Assembly (NCBI GenBank): GCA_019637915.1
Contig: JAHBUV010000001.1
Coordinates: forward strand, 620,001-684,000
DNA length: 64,000 nucleotides
Direction: 5' to 3'
Source: Pseudobdellovibrionaceae bacterium
GTDB lineage: Bacteria > Bdellovibrionota > Bdellovibrionia > Bdellovibrionales > Bdellovibrionaceae
The position numbers were made by a program, and so were the translations under genes. Positions within the stretch are counted from its first letter, which is position 1. The number at the start of each line of letters is the position of its first letter. This document shows, piece by piece, positions 1 through 8,559 of the stretch. The notes under the pieces are model-generated. The model searched no databases. It saw nothing but the letters and a program-made list of their open reading frames with translations, and was not told the origin of the DNA.

Positions 1-1383
1 GTCCTGATTTTCTTTCTCGGTCTTCTTTGTTCTCTTTCGGCCGGGGCCGTCGATTTTTCCAGCCAGCAGGAATGCCTGGAGTACCACCGCAGCCGGCTCG
101 ATCAGCGCAACCTCACCCAGCAATGCAAGGGGAAAAACCAGTCCAGCTGCCAGAACCAGTACGGCGAGGACTACGTCAGCACCATCGAGAACACCTGCCG
201 CCAGTATTTCAGCAGCCAAGACACGGCGGTGACGACGCCCCCGCAGATGGCCACCGACTGCTCCAGCGCCACGCAAAGCCAGCTGCAGGCGGCGGCCAAC
301 TCCTGCCTGTCCCTCGGAGAGGTGGCCGGCACCCGCTGCAGCACCGAGGAGGCCCAGCAGGTCATTCAGATGGCCGGGCGGCGCGCCCAAACGAATATCA
401 ACGACAGCTCCAGCCAGCAACGCGCCTGCCAGGAGATGCAAAACTTCAGCGCCCAGGCGGAATCCGCCATGCGCAACTTCGAGGCGCGCTGCGAGCCGGC
501 CATCACCGAGGGCCAGGCGGTTTGCGCCCGCGCCCGTCAGATGATCGACTCCTCCGGCTGCGCCGCCAAAGTGAAGAGCGGCTACAACCAGAGCGTCTCG
601 CGGGGCCTCGGCATGTTCACCACCCACCAGACCACGCTCGGCAATGCCCGGCAGAACGTGCAGGCCGCGAAACAGTCGGGAACGGAAACGGCGTCCTGCC
701 TCGCCAACACCGCCGCGCAAACCGCCTCCAACCTCAAGGATTCTCAAGACAAGGGCGCGGCCGCGACTCTGGCGGACACCGCGGCGGCAGCGGCCACCAC
801 GGTGTCCGCGACCGACAGCGCCGGCGGCCGGGCGCCGGGCGCGGCCGCAGGCTCGAACTCCCTCTCCTTCGAAAGCTCACCGACGGTGACGGCCAATGCC
901 GAGAAGACCGGCGCCTCCTCCGGCGCGGGCCAGGCTCTTTGGGACCTGCCGCGCTCCCCGGCCGCGAGCGCGGAAGTCGCCGCCCTGACGGCGGCTTCCG
1001 ACGGCGAAACGAAATCCGCCCCCCCTCCCGCCGGCGGGGATGAAAAAGACAAGAGCGCTCCGGCGAAGGGGACAGCCGCGGACATCCTGAGCGGCACCGA
1101 CGGCGGAAGCGGCGGCGGGCGCGGTTTCACGGGCTTCACCCTCCCCGCTTCCTCCGCCGGCCCCGCGGACAAAGCCGGCTTGAAAACGAAGAGCCCCGTC
1201 AGCCCGGAAGACAAACCGGATCTGTCGAGATTCCTGCCCTCGCAGGTGAGCGGCGCCGCCGACCGGGGCGGTTCCTGCGCCAGCGTCGCCCGCGACGGCA
1301 TCACCGGTCCCCACTGCAGTCAGTGGGAAAAAATCCGCAACCGCTATCAGTTCCTGCGCTCCGGCCTGTACGAAGGCCCTTGA
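1..1383 (+). CDS. Secreted Cys-rich protein, 5'-truncated by the window edge
   Basis: The frame is already open at base 1 and runs 460 residues to TGA at 1381. The first visible residues (VLIFFLGLLCSLSAGA) look like the hydrophobic core and cleavage site of a signal peptide, so only a few codons are probably missing. The first ~200 residues are rich in Gln/Asn/Ser with regularly spaced cysteines (for example QQEC, QQC, SSCQ, ENTC), suggesting a disulfide-bonded periplasmic or surface protein with helical segments. The second half is low-complexity Ala/Ser/Gly/Thr/Pro, and the last ~40 residues carry two more cysteines and a compact Trp/Tyr/Arg-containing end. I recognise no family. A later ATG at 229 exists in frame but would discard the signal peptide, so the upstream frame is preferred. 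Confidence 0.75.
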   Translation, partial: VLIFFLGLLCSLSAGAVDFSSQQECLEYHRSRLDQRNLTQQCKGKNQSSCQNQYGEDYVSTIENTCRQYFSSQDTAVTTPPQMATDCSSATQSQLQAAANSCLSLGEVAGTRCSTEEAQQVIQMAGRRAQTNINDSSSQQRACQEMQNFSAQAESAMRNFEARCEPAITEGQAVCARARQMIDSSGCAAKVKSGYNQSVSRGLGMFTTHQTTLGNARQNVQAAKQSGTETASCLANTAAQTASNLKDSQDKGAAATLADTAAAAATTVSATDSAGGRAPGAAAGSNSLSFESSPTVTANAEKTGASSGAGQALWDLPRSPAASAEVAALTAASDGETKSAPPPAGGDEKDKSAPAKGTAADILSGTDGGSGGGRGFTGFTLPASSAGPADKAGLKTKSPVSPEDKPDLSRFLPSQVSGAADRGGSCASVARDGITGPHCSQWEKIRNRYQFLRSGLYEGP

Positions 1384-1477
1384 AAATCATCATGCGTTTC
1401 GCGAATGATTCATTGTTCAATATTCATTGGGCAGTGAATGATCTTTCGGGCACAACAAAGACCGAAGGAGACGCACC

Positions 1478-1843
1478 ATGAAAAACCAACTGTTCCTCAT
1501 TCTCTTCCTGCTCGCCCCGCTCTCGGCCCAGGCGTTTTTCCCTCAGACCACGTCCCTGAGCTGCGACAATCCCGCCTCCGCCGTGAGCCTGGTCGTGCGC
1601 GTGGGCGCTTTCGCCGGCGAGAGCAACAATTGGGGCCTCGAGATCTACGAGTTCGACAAACAATCCCGTCGCCCCGTTGGTCTCACGGATCACCTCGCCG
1701 GCCGCCTGCAGGGCGGGGAGAAAAACGTCATGACCATGATCGAAGGACGCGCCGGCCACGTTTACGGGGTCATCCGCCGCACGGGCGCCCAGAGCTTCGT
1801 TTACCAGGACCGCCGCGGCGCCATGCCCTGCGTGATGCTCTGA
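1478..1843 (+). CDS. Small exported protein of unknown function
   Basis: This gene encodes 121 residues. The N-terminus MKNQLFLILFLLAPLSAQA is a clear Sec signal peptide with an AQA cleavage site, and an AAGGAG-type ribosome site lies just upstream (1464-1470). The mature part is ~100 residues with two cysteines (SCDN near the start and PCVML at the very end) that could pair. The middle looks beta-rich. No family recognised. It lies 94 bases after the Cys-rich gene, and a strong hairpin terminator follows at 1938-1968, so the two may share a transcript. Confidence 0.7.
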   Translation: MKNQLFLILFLLAPLSAQAFFPQTTSLSCDNPASAVSLVVRVGAFAGESNNWGLEIYEFDKQSRRPVGLTDHLAGRLQGGEKNVMTMIEGRAGHVYGVIRRTGAQSFVYQDRRGAMPCVML

Positions 1844-1937
1844 GGTCTTGTCGCTTTTCCGGCTCAAAATATCGAGGAAAGCGGAAGTCTCCGGCAGACC
1901 GTCGAGGAAAATTCCACATTCCCTGAAATTCCCGCGC

Positions 1938-1968
1938 AAACGCCCGTTGTCAGGGCGTTTTTTTCTTT
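1938..1968 (+). terminator. Rho-independent terminator
   Basis: An 8-bp perfect stem (AAACGCCC, 1938-1945, with GGGCGTTT, 1953-1960) and a 7-base loop are followed by a run of T continuing to 1964. It is placed to end the transcript of the small exported protein. Confidence 0.85.
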
Positions 1969-2140
1969 TGGTGCAACCCCTGGGCTACTGCCGACTCCCT
2001 CGACACCCGCCTCGGGGGGCCTCACCCTCTCTTCTCGCGCTCCGCGCAGGCGGCGGGGAGAACGCGCTTTCTGAGACGGCGTTCGTCCCAAAAAAGCTCA
2101 GGCACGGCCCTTGCTTTCTCCTCGGTTGGGGAAGGTCTCG

Positions 2141-2166
2141 CGAAGTTTCTTCGTGGGGGCCGATGT
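2141..2166 (+). promoter_or_regulatory. Possible sigma28 (FliA)-like promoter
   Basis: CGAAGTTT (2141-2148) and GCCGATGT (2159-2166) resemble the enterobacterial FliA consensus TAAAGTTT / GCCGATAA. The spacer is 10 rather than 11 bases. It would start transcription about 20 bases before the lipoprotein ATG. The call rests on sequence resemblance only. Confidence 0.25.
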
Positions 2167-2194
2167 TTCATTTTGAATCGCTGGGGGAAAATCA

Positions 2195-3523
2195 ATGAGA
2201 TCAAAAAATCTGCTTCGCTTGTTGTTGGGAGGAACCGGGGCCTTGGCTCTGATCGTGTCTTTCCAGAACTGCTCGAAATCGATGACGTCCATCGATGACA
2301 ATATGAAAGCGCAAACGCTGGCCACGGAAAGCGTCTTCGAGGACGGCAATCTGTCCGGAACGGCGGGCGGCAAGCAGAACAGCTCCACCAGCAACAGCGA
2401 TTGCGACGGCGACTACTGCCCGCCCGCGCCGAAACCGCCGGCTCCAGCGCCGCAACCGCAGCCGCAGCCGCAACAACCGGCTCCGTCTCCGACGCCGCAA
2501 CCTCCGGCGGCGGGACAATTGCCCGACAACGTCCCGATCTCCCGCGTCTGCTCGTCCTTTGATGGCCCGAGCAGCGGCGACAAAGCCGCCCGCGTCGTCA
2601 CGGCGAGCTCCCTCAAACTGTCCGTCGCCAGCTCCTCCGGAGCCACTCTGTGTGAAGATCAGAGCACGCACTCCATCAAGGGTGAGATCCGCGCCGGCAG
2701 CCTCAACCTCAAACGCTGCCTGGCGACGATGAGCAGCTCGAAAGTGGCCGCGGGCACCTACCGCGTGAAACTGACGAACGAAAAAGGCAACGATGTGATG
2801 ATGGACTTCCCGGCCAAAGCGACGGTGTCCGTGTCCGCCAAAGGGGCCGTCACCACGTCCTGGCAGGAAAGCGGCTTCGCCGGCCTGTACTATGACTTCA
2901 ACCCGAACCTGGGCAGCGACAGCCCCGGCTCCCTGGGCACCGGCACCGACGGCGCTTACTGCCAGGAAAAAGCCTCGCCGCTCTTCGTGGACATGCGCAA
3001 CCTGTTCGAGAAAACGGGCGCCTTCCACCTGAGCTCGCTGGAAAACGGCATCCTCTTCGACATCAAAGGGGAAAGGGCCGAACCGGCCGCCTTCACGCCT
3101 TACCGCATCTCGTGGTTCGAGACCCAGGGCTTCGCCTTCATCGCCCTGCCGAACGCCCAAGGCGAGGTGAAAGGCATCGATCAACTCTTCGGTGACAACA
3201 CCAAGGGTCCGGACGGTCAGTTCGCCGCCAACGGTTACAAAGCCCTGGCCAAGTACGACGACGACCAGGACGAACTGATCACCGACAGCGACGAGGTCTA
3301 CGGCAAGCTGCGCCTGTGGTTCGACCTGAACCGCAACGGCCGCGCCGACGCCGGCGAGCTGATGAGCCTCAAACAGGCCGGGATCGTCACCGTCGACCTG
3401 CGCTACGACGCCGGCTTCCACGAAGTCGACGAGCACGGCAACGAGGTGAAGTTCAAATCCGTCGCGAAACTGCGCAACGGCAAATACCGCCTCGTCTTCG
3501 ACGTGTGGTTCAACCTGCGCTGA
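2195..3523 (+). CDS. Lipoprotein with Pro-rich linker and EF-hand-like loops
   Basis: This gene encodes 442 residues. The N-terminus MRSKNLLRLLLGGTG... ends in a hydrophobic stretch and SFQNC, a lipobox-like site with Cys at about residue 26, so an outer-membrane or surface lipoprotein is likely. Residues ~70-105 form a Pro/Gln/Ala linker (PQPQPQPQQP). A central ~250-residue beta-rich part is followed by two EF-hand-type calcium loops near the C-terminus: DDDQDELITDSDE and DLNRNGRADAGE. Known dockerin/EF-hand surface proteins use such loops for Ca-dependent folding; ligand and function here are unknown. The start is supported by a GGGGG ribosome site at 2183-2187. A perfect 14-bp terminator follows at 3546-3582. 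Confidence 0.75.
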   Translation: MRSKNLLRLLLGGTGALALIVSFQNCSKSMTSIDDNMKAQTLATESVFEDGNLSGTAGGKQNSSTSNSDCDGDYCPPAPKPPAPAPQPQPQPQQPAPSPTPQPPAAGQLPDNVPISRVCSSFDGPSSGDKAARVVTASSLKLSVASSSGATLCEDQSTHSIKGEIRAGSLNLKRCLATMSSSKVAAGTYRVKLTNEKGNDVMMDFPAKATVSVSAKGAVTTSWQESGFAGLYYDFNPNLGSDSPGSLGTGTDGAYCQEKASPLFVDMRNLFEKTGAFHLSSLENGILFDIKGERAEPAAFTPYRISWFETQGFAFIALPNAQGEVKGIDQLFGDNTKGPDGQFAANGYKALAKYDDDQDELITDSDEVYGKLRLWFDLNRNGRADAGELMSLKQAGIVTVDLRYDAGFHEVDEHGNEVKFKSVAKLRNGKYRLVFDVWFNLR

Positions 3524-3544
3524 ACGAAAAGAAACAACCCAGCT

Positions 3545-4300
3545 TCAAAGGGTCCCCGGTTTTCCGGGGACCCTTTGTTTTTCCAGGAAACGCAACGCCC
3601 GCAGGCCGAACCAGCTGAAGCACTCGCCGTCGACGAGGGCGCCCCGCGGGCAGAGCTTTTTCAGCTCCTCGACCTGGCGGCCGAAGGGAAAGGGCTCGGA
3701 GGAGAAAAGGCAGACGGAGGATGTCACGAGCTCTTCGGGCGCTTCGGGATAAAGGCCTGCGGCGGGAATCTCGCGCAGGCGGTAGCCCACCTGCTCCAGC
3801 ACCGAGGCGATGAAGGTGCCGCGGTTCGCGAGCATCCAGGGTTTTCTCCAGATCAAGTAAATCACTTCATTTGACTCCGCCGACCACTCCCCCCAACGGC
3901 TCAGCACGCCCGCGTCCGGGGCTTGCCGCGGCGGTCCCCCGCCGCCGTGCCACAGGAGCCGGCAGCGATCGCCGTAACCGGCGAGCGTCGCGCTGTGCAG
4001 ACGGGCCGCCAGCATCTCCAGGCCCGCCGCCATGCCGGGCAGATCCGTCACGTGGGTCGCCACCCAGGGCAGAGGGCTTTCCTCGGCGAAGGATTTCGGG
4101 TTTTCTTCGCGATCGAGGACGAGGAGATCCGCGTTCAGCGCCCGGACTTTCCCCCAATCAACATTTTTTGTTCCGCCGACAATGGGAATGGCGCTCACTT
4201 TTTCCGCGGGATGAACGCAAAAACGCGTGCGACCGACGACCTCGACTCCGGCCTCCAGCAATGTCTCCGTCCAGGAGGGAACCATGGAAATCACTCTCAT
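3545..4300 (-). CDS. BtuF-like helical-backbone metal/cobalamin-binding domain protein
   Basis: This gene encodes 251 residues. The N-terminal block (VPSWTETLLEAGVEVVGRT, then RFCVHP and IPIVGGTKNVDWGKV) matches the start of the periplasmic-binding-protein family used for cobalamin and siderophore-iron uptake (BtuF/FhuD type, PF01497). LNADLLVLDREENP fits the second strand of the same fold. There is no signal peptide, so this is a cytosolic stand-alone member. Such BtuF-like proteins occur in many bacteria without an attached ABC transporter, and none is encoded nearby. The last codons lie within the terminator of the convergent lipoprotein gene. Fold assignment is good; ligand unknown. Confidence 0.75.
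   Translation of the reverse strand: MRVISMVPSWTETLLEAGVEVVGRTRFCVHPAEKVSAIPIVGGTKNVDWGKVRALNADLLVLDREENPKSFAEESPLPWVATHVTDLPGMAAGLEMLAARLHSATLAGYGDRCRLLWHGGGGPPRQAPDAGVLSRWGEWSAESNEVIYLIWRKPWMLANRGTFIASVLEQVGYRLREIPAAGLYPEAPEELVTSSVCLFSSEPFPFGRQVEELKKLCPRGALVDGECFSWFGLRALRFLEKQRVPGKPGTL
3546..3582 (+). terminator. Rho-independent terminator overlapping the convergent gene's 3' end
   Basis: A perfect 14-bp stem (3546-3559 with 3564-3577) has a TTTT loop and is followed by five T. It terminates the lipoprotein gene. The minus-strand gene at 3545-4300 ends inside it, so the hairpin also encodes that protein's last residues (PGKPGT). Confidence 0.9.
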
Positions 4301-4407
4301 GCCTTCATCCTCGGGCTCCTTACAAGATGAGTCAACGAGGGCAAAGCCTTGACCGCCCCCCGCGTTTTTTGCGACAAAGTGAGGTCACTTCGAGAGAGGA
4401 GAGCGCC

Positions 4408-5709
4408 ATGTCAAAACTGCCGGCCCTTCGTGAGGCGCCCGCATTGAGTCCTTTTCAGAAAGGCGATGTGCTGGTTCTGTTCGGCGAGCTGTTCAGCCGC
4501 GGTTACGCCAACGGTTTGGTGGAGGAGGCCGAGCGCCTGGGCATGACCATCGTGCGCGCCACCGTCGGCCGCCGCGAGAAAGACGGCGTTCTCCGCCCGC
4601 TGACGGCGGAAGAGGCGGCCACCATCCCCGCCCCCTTCATCAACGTGCCCCTGGAAGCCGGCTTCGATCTCGAACCAAACTCGCAGGGTTTGTCTCCCGT
4701 CGAGCTGATGAAGGACGTGAAACTTTCCGACTGGGAGGGTTTCCAGTTCCCCGCAGGAGCTCTGGAGGAAAGCCGCGAGCGCGGCATCGAGCGGTTCCGC
4801 CGGAACACGGCGGAATTCATGCGCCAATTGCGCCCGCTGATCCCGGCCGGCGCCAACGTCCTCTTCGCCCACTTGATGGCGGGGGGCGTTCCGCGCACCA
4901 AGGTCGTCATGCCTTTGCTGAACCGCGTGGTGAAGGGAACCGGCGATCGCTACCTGCCCTCGCAAAAACTCTGGGATTCATCGATCGGCCGTTTTTGCGC
5001 CATGAATTTCCGCGAAGTGACCGCCGAAACCCTGCGCCACCTGCTGGTGGAGTCGACCCCGCTGCGCCAGGAGATCGAGGGCCGCGGCCGGCACGTGAGC
5101 TACCTCGCCTACGGATACCACGGCACGGAGATCCTGCTGCAAGGCGATTACCGCTGGCAGACCTACACGCCCTACGTGCAGGGCTGGGCGAAGATGGACC
5201 TGGAGAACATCGCGCGCGAGTTCCATCGGGAAGGCCGCCATGTCGCCGTTTACAACTGCCCCGAGATCCTTACCAACTCGAGTTCGATCTTCCAAGGCGT
5301 TGAACTGTCGCTCTATCCCCTGATCGACGCCTTTGACAAAGAGGACGCCTCCTCCCCGGTCACGGCGAAAATCAAGCGCGCCTGCGCCGAACTCCTCGTC
5401 GACGGCGAGGCGACCTTCGAGCGCATCCGCGGCATCATCTCGTCCTACTACGCCAATCCGGAGATCCGGGCCCACTGCCTGTTCGAGCGCTGGCCCCAGC
5501 ACACCAGCCGCGAGCAGCTGGAGACCATGCTGGCGGCGTCGCAGGATCTGCAGGATCTGCACAAGGACCCGAAGCAGCTGATCACCGCCGTGCTCAGCGA
5601 GAGCGTCTTCGAGGCCTGCGGCCGCTTGATGCTGCACGATTCCTGGACCGCCAACGAGCCGGTGCGCTGGATCGGCCATGACGGCGTGACCCGCGCCTTG
5701 CTGGCATGA
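4408..5709 (+). CDS. Conserved protein resembling the FabMG-type enoyl-ACP reductase family
   Basis: This gene encodes 433 residues from ATG 4408, which has a GAGAGGAGAG ribosome site just upstream. The open frame extends further upstream, but without protein-like sequence. The early segment KGDVLVLFGELFSRGYANG followed by an EEAERLGMTIVRATVGRR helix-strand looks Rossmann-like, in keeping with a nucleotide-binding oxidoreductase. I associate this sequence type with proteins annotated as the FabMG enoyl-ACP reductase family, but this is recollection and the reaction is not proven by any residue I can point to. Other notable motifs are FAHLMAGGVPRTK and SYLAYGYHGTEIL. The stop overlaps the start of the RNase Z-like gene (ATGA), so the two are translationally coupled. 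Confidence 0.65.
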   Translation: MSKLPALREAPALSPFQKGDVLVLFGELFSRGYANGLVEEAERLGMTIVRATVGRREKDGVLRPLTAEEAATIPAPFINVPLEAGFDLEPNSQGLSPVELMKDVKLSDWEGFQFPAGALEESRERGIERFRRNTAEFMRQLRPLIPAGANVLFAHLMAGGVPRTKVVMPLLNRVVKGTGDRYLPSQKLWDSSIGRFCAMNFREVTAETLRHLLVESTPLRQEIEGRGRHVSYLAYGYHGTEILLQGDYRWQTYTPYVQGWAKMDLENIAREFHREGRHVAVYNCPEILTNSSSIFQGVELSLYPLIDAFDKEDASSPVTAKIKRACAELLVDGEATFERIRGIISSYYANPEIRAHCLFERWPQHTSREQLETMLAASQDLQDLHKDPKQLITAVLSESVFEACGRLMLHDSWTANEPVRWIGHDGVTRALLA

Positions 5710-6548
5710 GCGTCACGGCGGGCGAGAGCTGGACCTCTCACGGGCTGAAATTCCACGGCCTGTCCCTGTCGGGGATCCGCACCAGCATGGCGATGCCGGA
5801 GTTGAGTCTGAGCTTCGACGTCGCCCAGGCTTATCCTTTCGTTCTGAACCTGAAGAATTTCTTCCTCACCCACGGCCACATGGATCACGCCGTGGGGGTG
5901 CCCTACATCCTTTCGCAAAAAGCCATGACCCGGCAGCCGAAGCCGCGCTTTTACATGCCGCCGTCCTTGGTGGAGCCGCTCACGCGCATCATGAAGACGT
6001 GGGAGGAGATCGAGGAGCACACCTACGAATACGACTTCATCGGCCTGAAGCCCGATGAGCGCGTGGTTCTGAACGACAAATACTTCGTGACCGCCTGGCC
6101 CGCGCTTCATCGCATCGAGGCCCTGGGTTACACGTTGTTCGAGGTGCGCAAGCACCTGGCGCCGGAGTTCCGCGGCCTGCCGCAAGGCGAACTGGCGCGC
6201 CTGGCGCGGGAAGGCCGGCAGATCAACGAGATCGAGGAAATCCCCATGGTGAGTTTCACCGGCGACACGCGCATCGAGTTCCTCGATCAGCGGCCGTGGA
6301 TCGCGCGCTCCAAGATCCTGATGATGGAGTGCACGTACCTGGACGACAAAAAATCCATCGAGCACGCCCGCCAGTGGGGGCATCTGCATCTGGACGAGCT
6401 GCTGCCGCGTTTGTCCGCGATTGAAGCGGAAAAAATCGTCTTGATCCACGTTTCGAGCCGTTACCCGACGGCGATGGCCGAGCGGATTTTGCAGGATCGC
6501 CTGCCCGCCGCGGAGCGGGAACGCGTGGTGATTTTCCCCGGGCGCTAG
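5706..6548 (+). CDS. RNase Z-like metallo-beta-lactamase-fold hydrolase
   Basis: This gene encodes 280 residues. The zinc signature THGHMDH (HxHxDH) is at ~55-61, followed by an HRIEALGYTLFE segment typical of RNase Z-like enzymes. FTGDTRIEF supplies the bridging Asp. The late ligands GHLHLDE and HVSSRYP are also present, so all metal ligands of the family appear intact. Family members process tRNA 3' ends or act as phosphodiesterases; this compact version could be either. It is coupled to the preceding gene by an ATGA overlap, suggesting the two products are needed together. No terminator is evident before the next gene 61 bases downstream. Confidence 0.8.
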   Translation: MSVTAGESWTSHGLKFHGLSLSGIRTSMAMPELSLSFDVAQAYPFVLNLKNFFLTHGHMDHAVGVPYILSQKAMTRQPKPRFYMPPSLVEPLTRIMKTWEEIEEHTYEYDFIGLKPDERVVLNDKYFVTAWPALHRIEALGYTLFEVRKHLAPEFRGLPQGELARLAREGRQINEIEEIPMVSFTGDTRIEFLDQRPWIARSKILMMECTYLDDKKSIEHARQWGHLHLDELLPRLSAIEAEKIVLIHVSSRYPTAMAERILQDRLPAAERERVVIFPGR

Positions 6549-6609
6549 AGGTCCAGGACCGCGAAAAAGCGATTTTTCCTTTATGTAATTTTATGGTAAG
6601 TTTACGGGG

Positions 6610-7677
6610 ATGAATGATCCCCGCCTGGATTTGCGCGGCCGCGGCGCCGTCAGCAATCCCCCCAACCGTTTTGAAAGCTTGAGCTTCCACCTGGAGCTCA
6701 CCGATGAATCCCTTTTCCCCGAAGAGGAGAGGGTTCAACCCACGACGCGGTTGTTCCGCGACACCTCGCGGACCATCGTGAACAAGAACGACAGCCCGGA
6801 CGTGGGGTTCGAGTACTCGATCAATCCCTACCGCGGCTGCGAGCACGGCTGCGCTTATTGCTACGCCCGGCCCACGCACGAGTACCTGGGTTACTCGGCG
6901 GGGCTCGATTTCGAATCGAAGATCTTCGTGAAGGACAAGGCCCCGGAGCTTTTGCGCGAAAAGTTGATGTCGCGCTCCTGGCAGCCGGCGAGCCTCTTTT
7001 TCAGCGGCATCACGGATTGCTATCAGCCCATCGAGCGGCGCCTGCGGATCACGCGGGGCTGCCTCGAGGTGCTGCGGGAATTCCGCAATCCGGCGGGCAT
7101 CATCACGAAGAATCAGCTCATCACCCGCGACATCGACATTTTGCAGGACATGGCGAAACTCAACGGCATCATGGTTTTTCTCTCGGTCACGACCCTGGAC
7201 GCCGATCTCGGCGGCAAGCTCGAACCGCGCACCTCACGGCCGCAAGCCCGCCTGAAAGCCATCGAGGAGCTCGCCCGCCACGGCATTCCCGTGGGCGTGA
7301 ACGTGGCCCCGGTCATTCCGGGCCTCACGGACCATGAACTGCCGTCCATTTTGAAAGCGGCGGCCGATGCCGGCGCCCGCTGGGCGGGTTACACGCCGGT
7401 GCGCCTGCCGGGCGCGGTGCTCAATGTGTTCACGGAATGGCTCGACACCCACAAACCGGAGCGCAAAGAGAAAATCCTCTCCGCCATCCGCGACGTCCGC
7501 GGCGGCAAGCTCAACGACCCCCGTTTCGGCAGCCGCATGCGCGGCGAAGGCGCCATCGCCGAGAACCTCCGGCAAATGTTCAAGATCTACACCCGCCGCG
7601 AAAATCTGAACAGGGAAGACCTCCACCTCACCACCGAGCACTTCTCCCGCCCCGGCGACCAGCTGAGCTTCCTCTAA
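6610..7677 (+). CDS. PA0069-type radical SAM protein
   Basis: This gene encodes 355 residues. The [4Fe-4S] cluster motif CEHGCAYCYARP (CxxxCxxC) is preceded by INPYRGC, the signature of the PA0069/SplB-like radical SAM group. The rest (SGITDCYQPIERRLRITRG, TKNQLITRDIDIL, GVNVAPVIPGLTD) follows the family pattern of a TIM-barrel with SAM-binding segments. The substrate is unknown; the group is broadly distributed, and a nucleic-acid repair role is sometimes inferred from the SplB relationship. The stop codon is one base from a palindromic repeat element that fills the gap to the convergent gene. Confidence 0.88.
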   Translation: MNDPRLDLRGRGAVSNPPNRFESLSFHLELTDESLFPEEERVQPTTRLFRDTSRTIVNKNDSPDVGFEYSINPYRGCEHGCAYCYARPTHEYLGYSAGLDFESKIFVKDKAPELLREKLMSRSWQPASLFFSGITDCYQPIERRLRITRGCLEVLREFRNPAGIITKNQLITRDIDILQDMAKLNGIMVFLSVTTLDADLGGKLEPRTSRPQARLKAIEELARHGIPVGVNVAPVIPGLTDHELPSILKAAADAGARWAGYTPVRLPGAVLNVFTEWLDTHKPERKEKILSAIRDVRGGKLNDPRFGSRMRGEGAIAENLRQMFKIYTRRENLNREDLHLTTEHFSRPGDQLSFL

Positions 7678-7678
7678 A

Positions 7679-7773
7679 AGGTGCCAGGCCGTGTTTGGAG
7701 ATGCGCCGCATCTCCAAACACGGCCTGGCACCCGAAGGGGATGCGGAGCGTCCCCGAACAGGACCTGGCACCT
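7679..7773. repeat. REP-like palindrome pair between convergent genes
   Basis: The first unit is a perfect 25-bp inverted repeat (7680-7704 with 7708-7732, loop GCC) beginning GGTGCCAGGCCGTGTTTGG. The second unit (about 7736-7773) is in opposite orientation. Read on the minus strand it starts AGGTGCCAGGTCCTGTTCGG and contains a smaller imperfect hairpin. The same GGTGCCAG... head occurs on both sides of the RAYT transposase gene at 50.7 kb. The pair ends one base from each flanking stop codon and could act as a bidirectional terminator or mRNA 3' end stabiliser. Confidence 0.85.
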
Positions 7774-7774
7774 G

Positions 7775-8476
7775 TTAGCGTGGGAAGAACTCTTCGAGCT
7801 CGGGCCAGAGGCGTTTGCTCTTGTTTTTGCGGGCTTTGAGGTAGGAGGACCAGTCCTGGGGCTTGCGCTTGTTCCAGCTGCCGGCCAGGCGGCTCACGAA
7901 GTACAAAGGCGCCATGCCCTGGCCCATCAATTCTTTCGGCGGGCGGATGGCGGAGAGCATCTCCGGGCCGTAATAGCATTGCGCCAGCAGCAGATCGCGT
8001 TCGACGAGCTCGCCGATGATGATGGCGTCGTTGGCCTGACCCATCAGGGTGCGGTTCAAGGGACAGGTGCCCTCGTTGGTCGGCGGCACGCCGGCCGAAG
8101 CGATCAGCAGGCGGCCCTCGCTGATTTTCTGGTTCAAAGCGTCCAGCACCTCTTTGTTTTTCGGGCCGCTGCGCTCGTTCCAGTCGAAGAACAAAAAGCT
8201 CACGTCCTGGGGCACGGCCTCAATGGCGTCCACCAGCTTGTCGGGATTGTACTCACCCTTGCTGTTGTAAGGCGTGAGATTGCGGATCTCGCAGCCCGGG
8301 CACTTCGACTGGGTGGCGAAAAAAGGCTTCACCTTGGTGTCGAACACCGCCGCCGGCTCTTTCGAGAAGTAACCCACCACCGCGGGGGCGGCCACGGCCG
8401 TCGCCGTTCCGGAAAAAAAGGCCAGGGCTCCCCACATCGCTCGCATCGCATTCATGGTCTTTTTCATAGGCTCCAT
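7775..8476 (-). CDS. Exported protein of unknown function
   Basis: This gene encodes 233 residues. A hydrophobic stretch after several Met residues (MRAMWGALAFFSGTATAVAA) reads as a Sec signal peptide. The true start may be one of several in-frame ATGs (8476, 8467, 8455), none with a clearly spaced ribosome site. The mature part has a CPGC pair and a C...CPLN...QCYY set of cysteines, and a repeated pattern of hydrophobic strands (SFLFFDW, RLLIASAGVPP, DAIIIGEL) resembling an alpha/beta fold. The C-terminal ~40 residues are Lys/Arg-rich. I recognise no family. It converges on the radical SAM gene through the REP-like palindromes. Confidence 0.7.
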   Translation of the reverse strand: MEPMKKTMNAMRAMWGALAFFSGTATAVAAPAVVGYFSKEPAAVFDTKVKPFFATQSKCPGCEIRNLTPYNSKGEYNPDKLVDAIEAVPQDVSFLFFDWNERSGPKNKEVLDALNQKISEGRLLIASAGVPPTNEGTCPLNRTLMGQANDAIIIGELVERDLLLAQCYYGPEMLSAIRPPKELMGQGMAPLYFVSRLAGSWNKRKPQDWSSYLKARKNKSKRLWPELEEFFPR

Positions 8477-8559
8477 TTCAACTCAGTGCGCCCCGTTTTG
8501 TCGACGCCTTTTCTGTCTGATCTGTTGAACATCGCGGCGAAGTCAGGGAAGATCTCCCC

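Larger units (their letters stand above)
1844..2194. other. Intergenic region with terminator and putative promoter
   Basis: This is 351 bases with no convincing gene. It holds the intrinsic terminator at 1938-1968 and a possible sigma28-like promoter at 2141-2166. The remainder (about 1970-2140) is GC-rich, and I see no conserved reading frame or tRNA-like structure in it. Confidence 0.5.

Noticed and set aside
1384-1477. Promoter or operator from the repeated ATTCATTG words at 1406-1431
   Set aside because: Two short direct repeats in an AT-rich gap, without a spaced -35/-10 pair I would defend.
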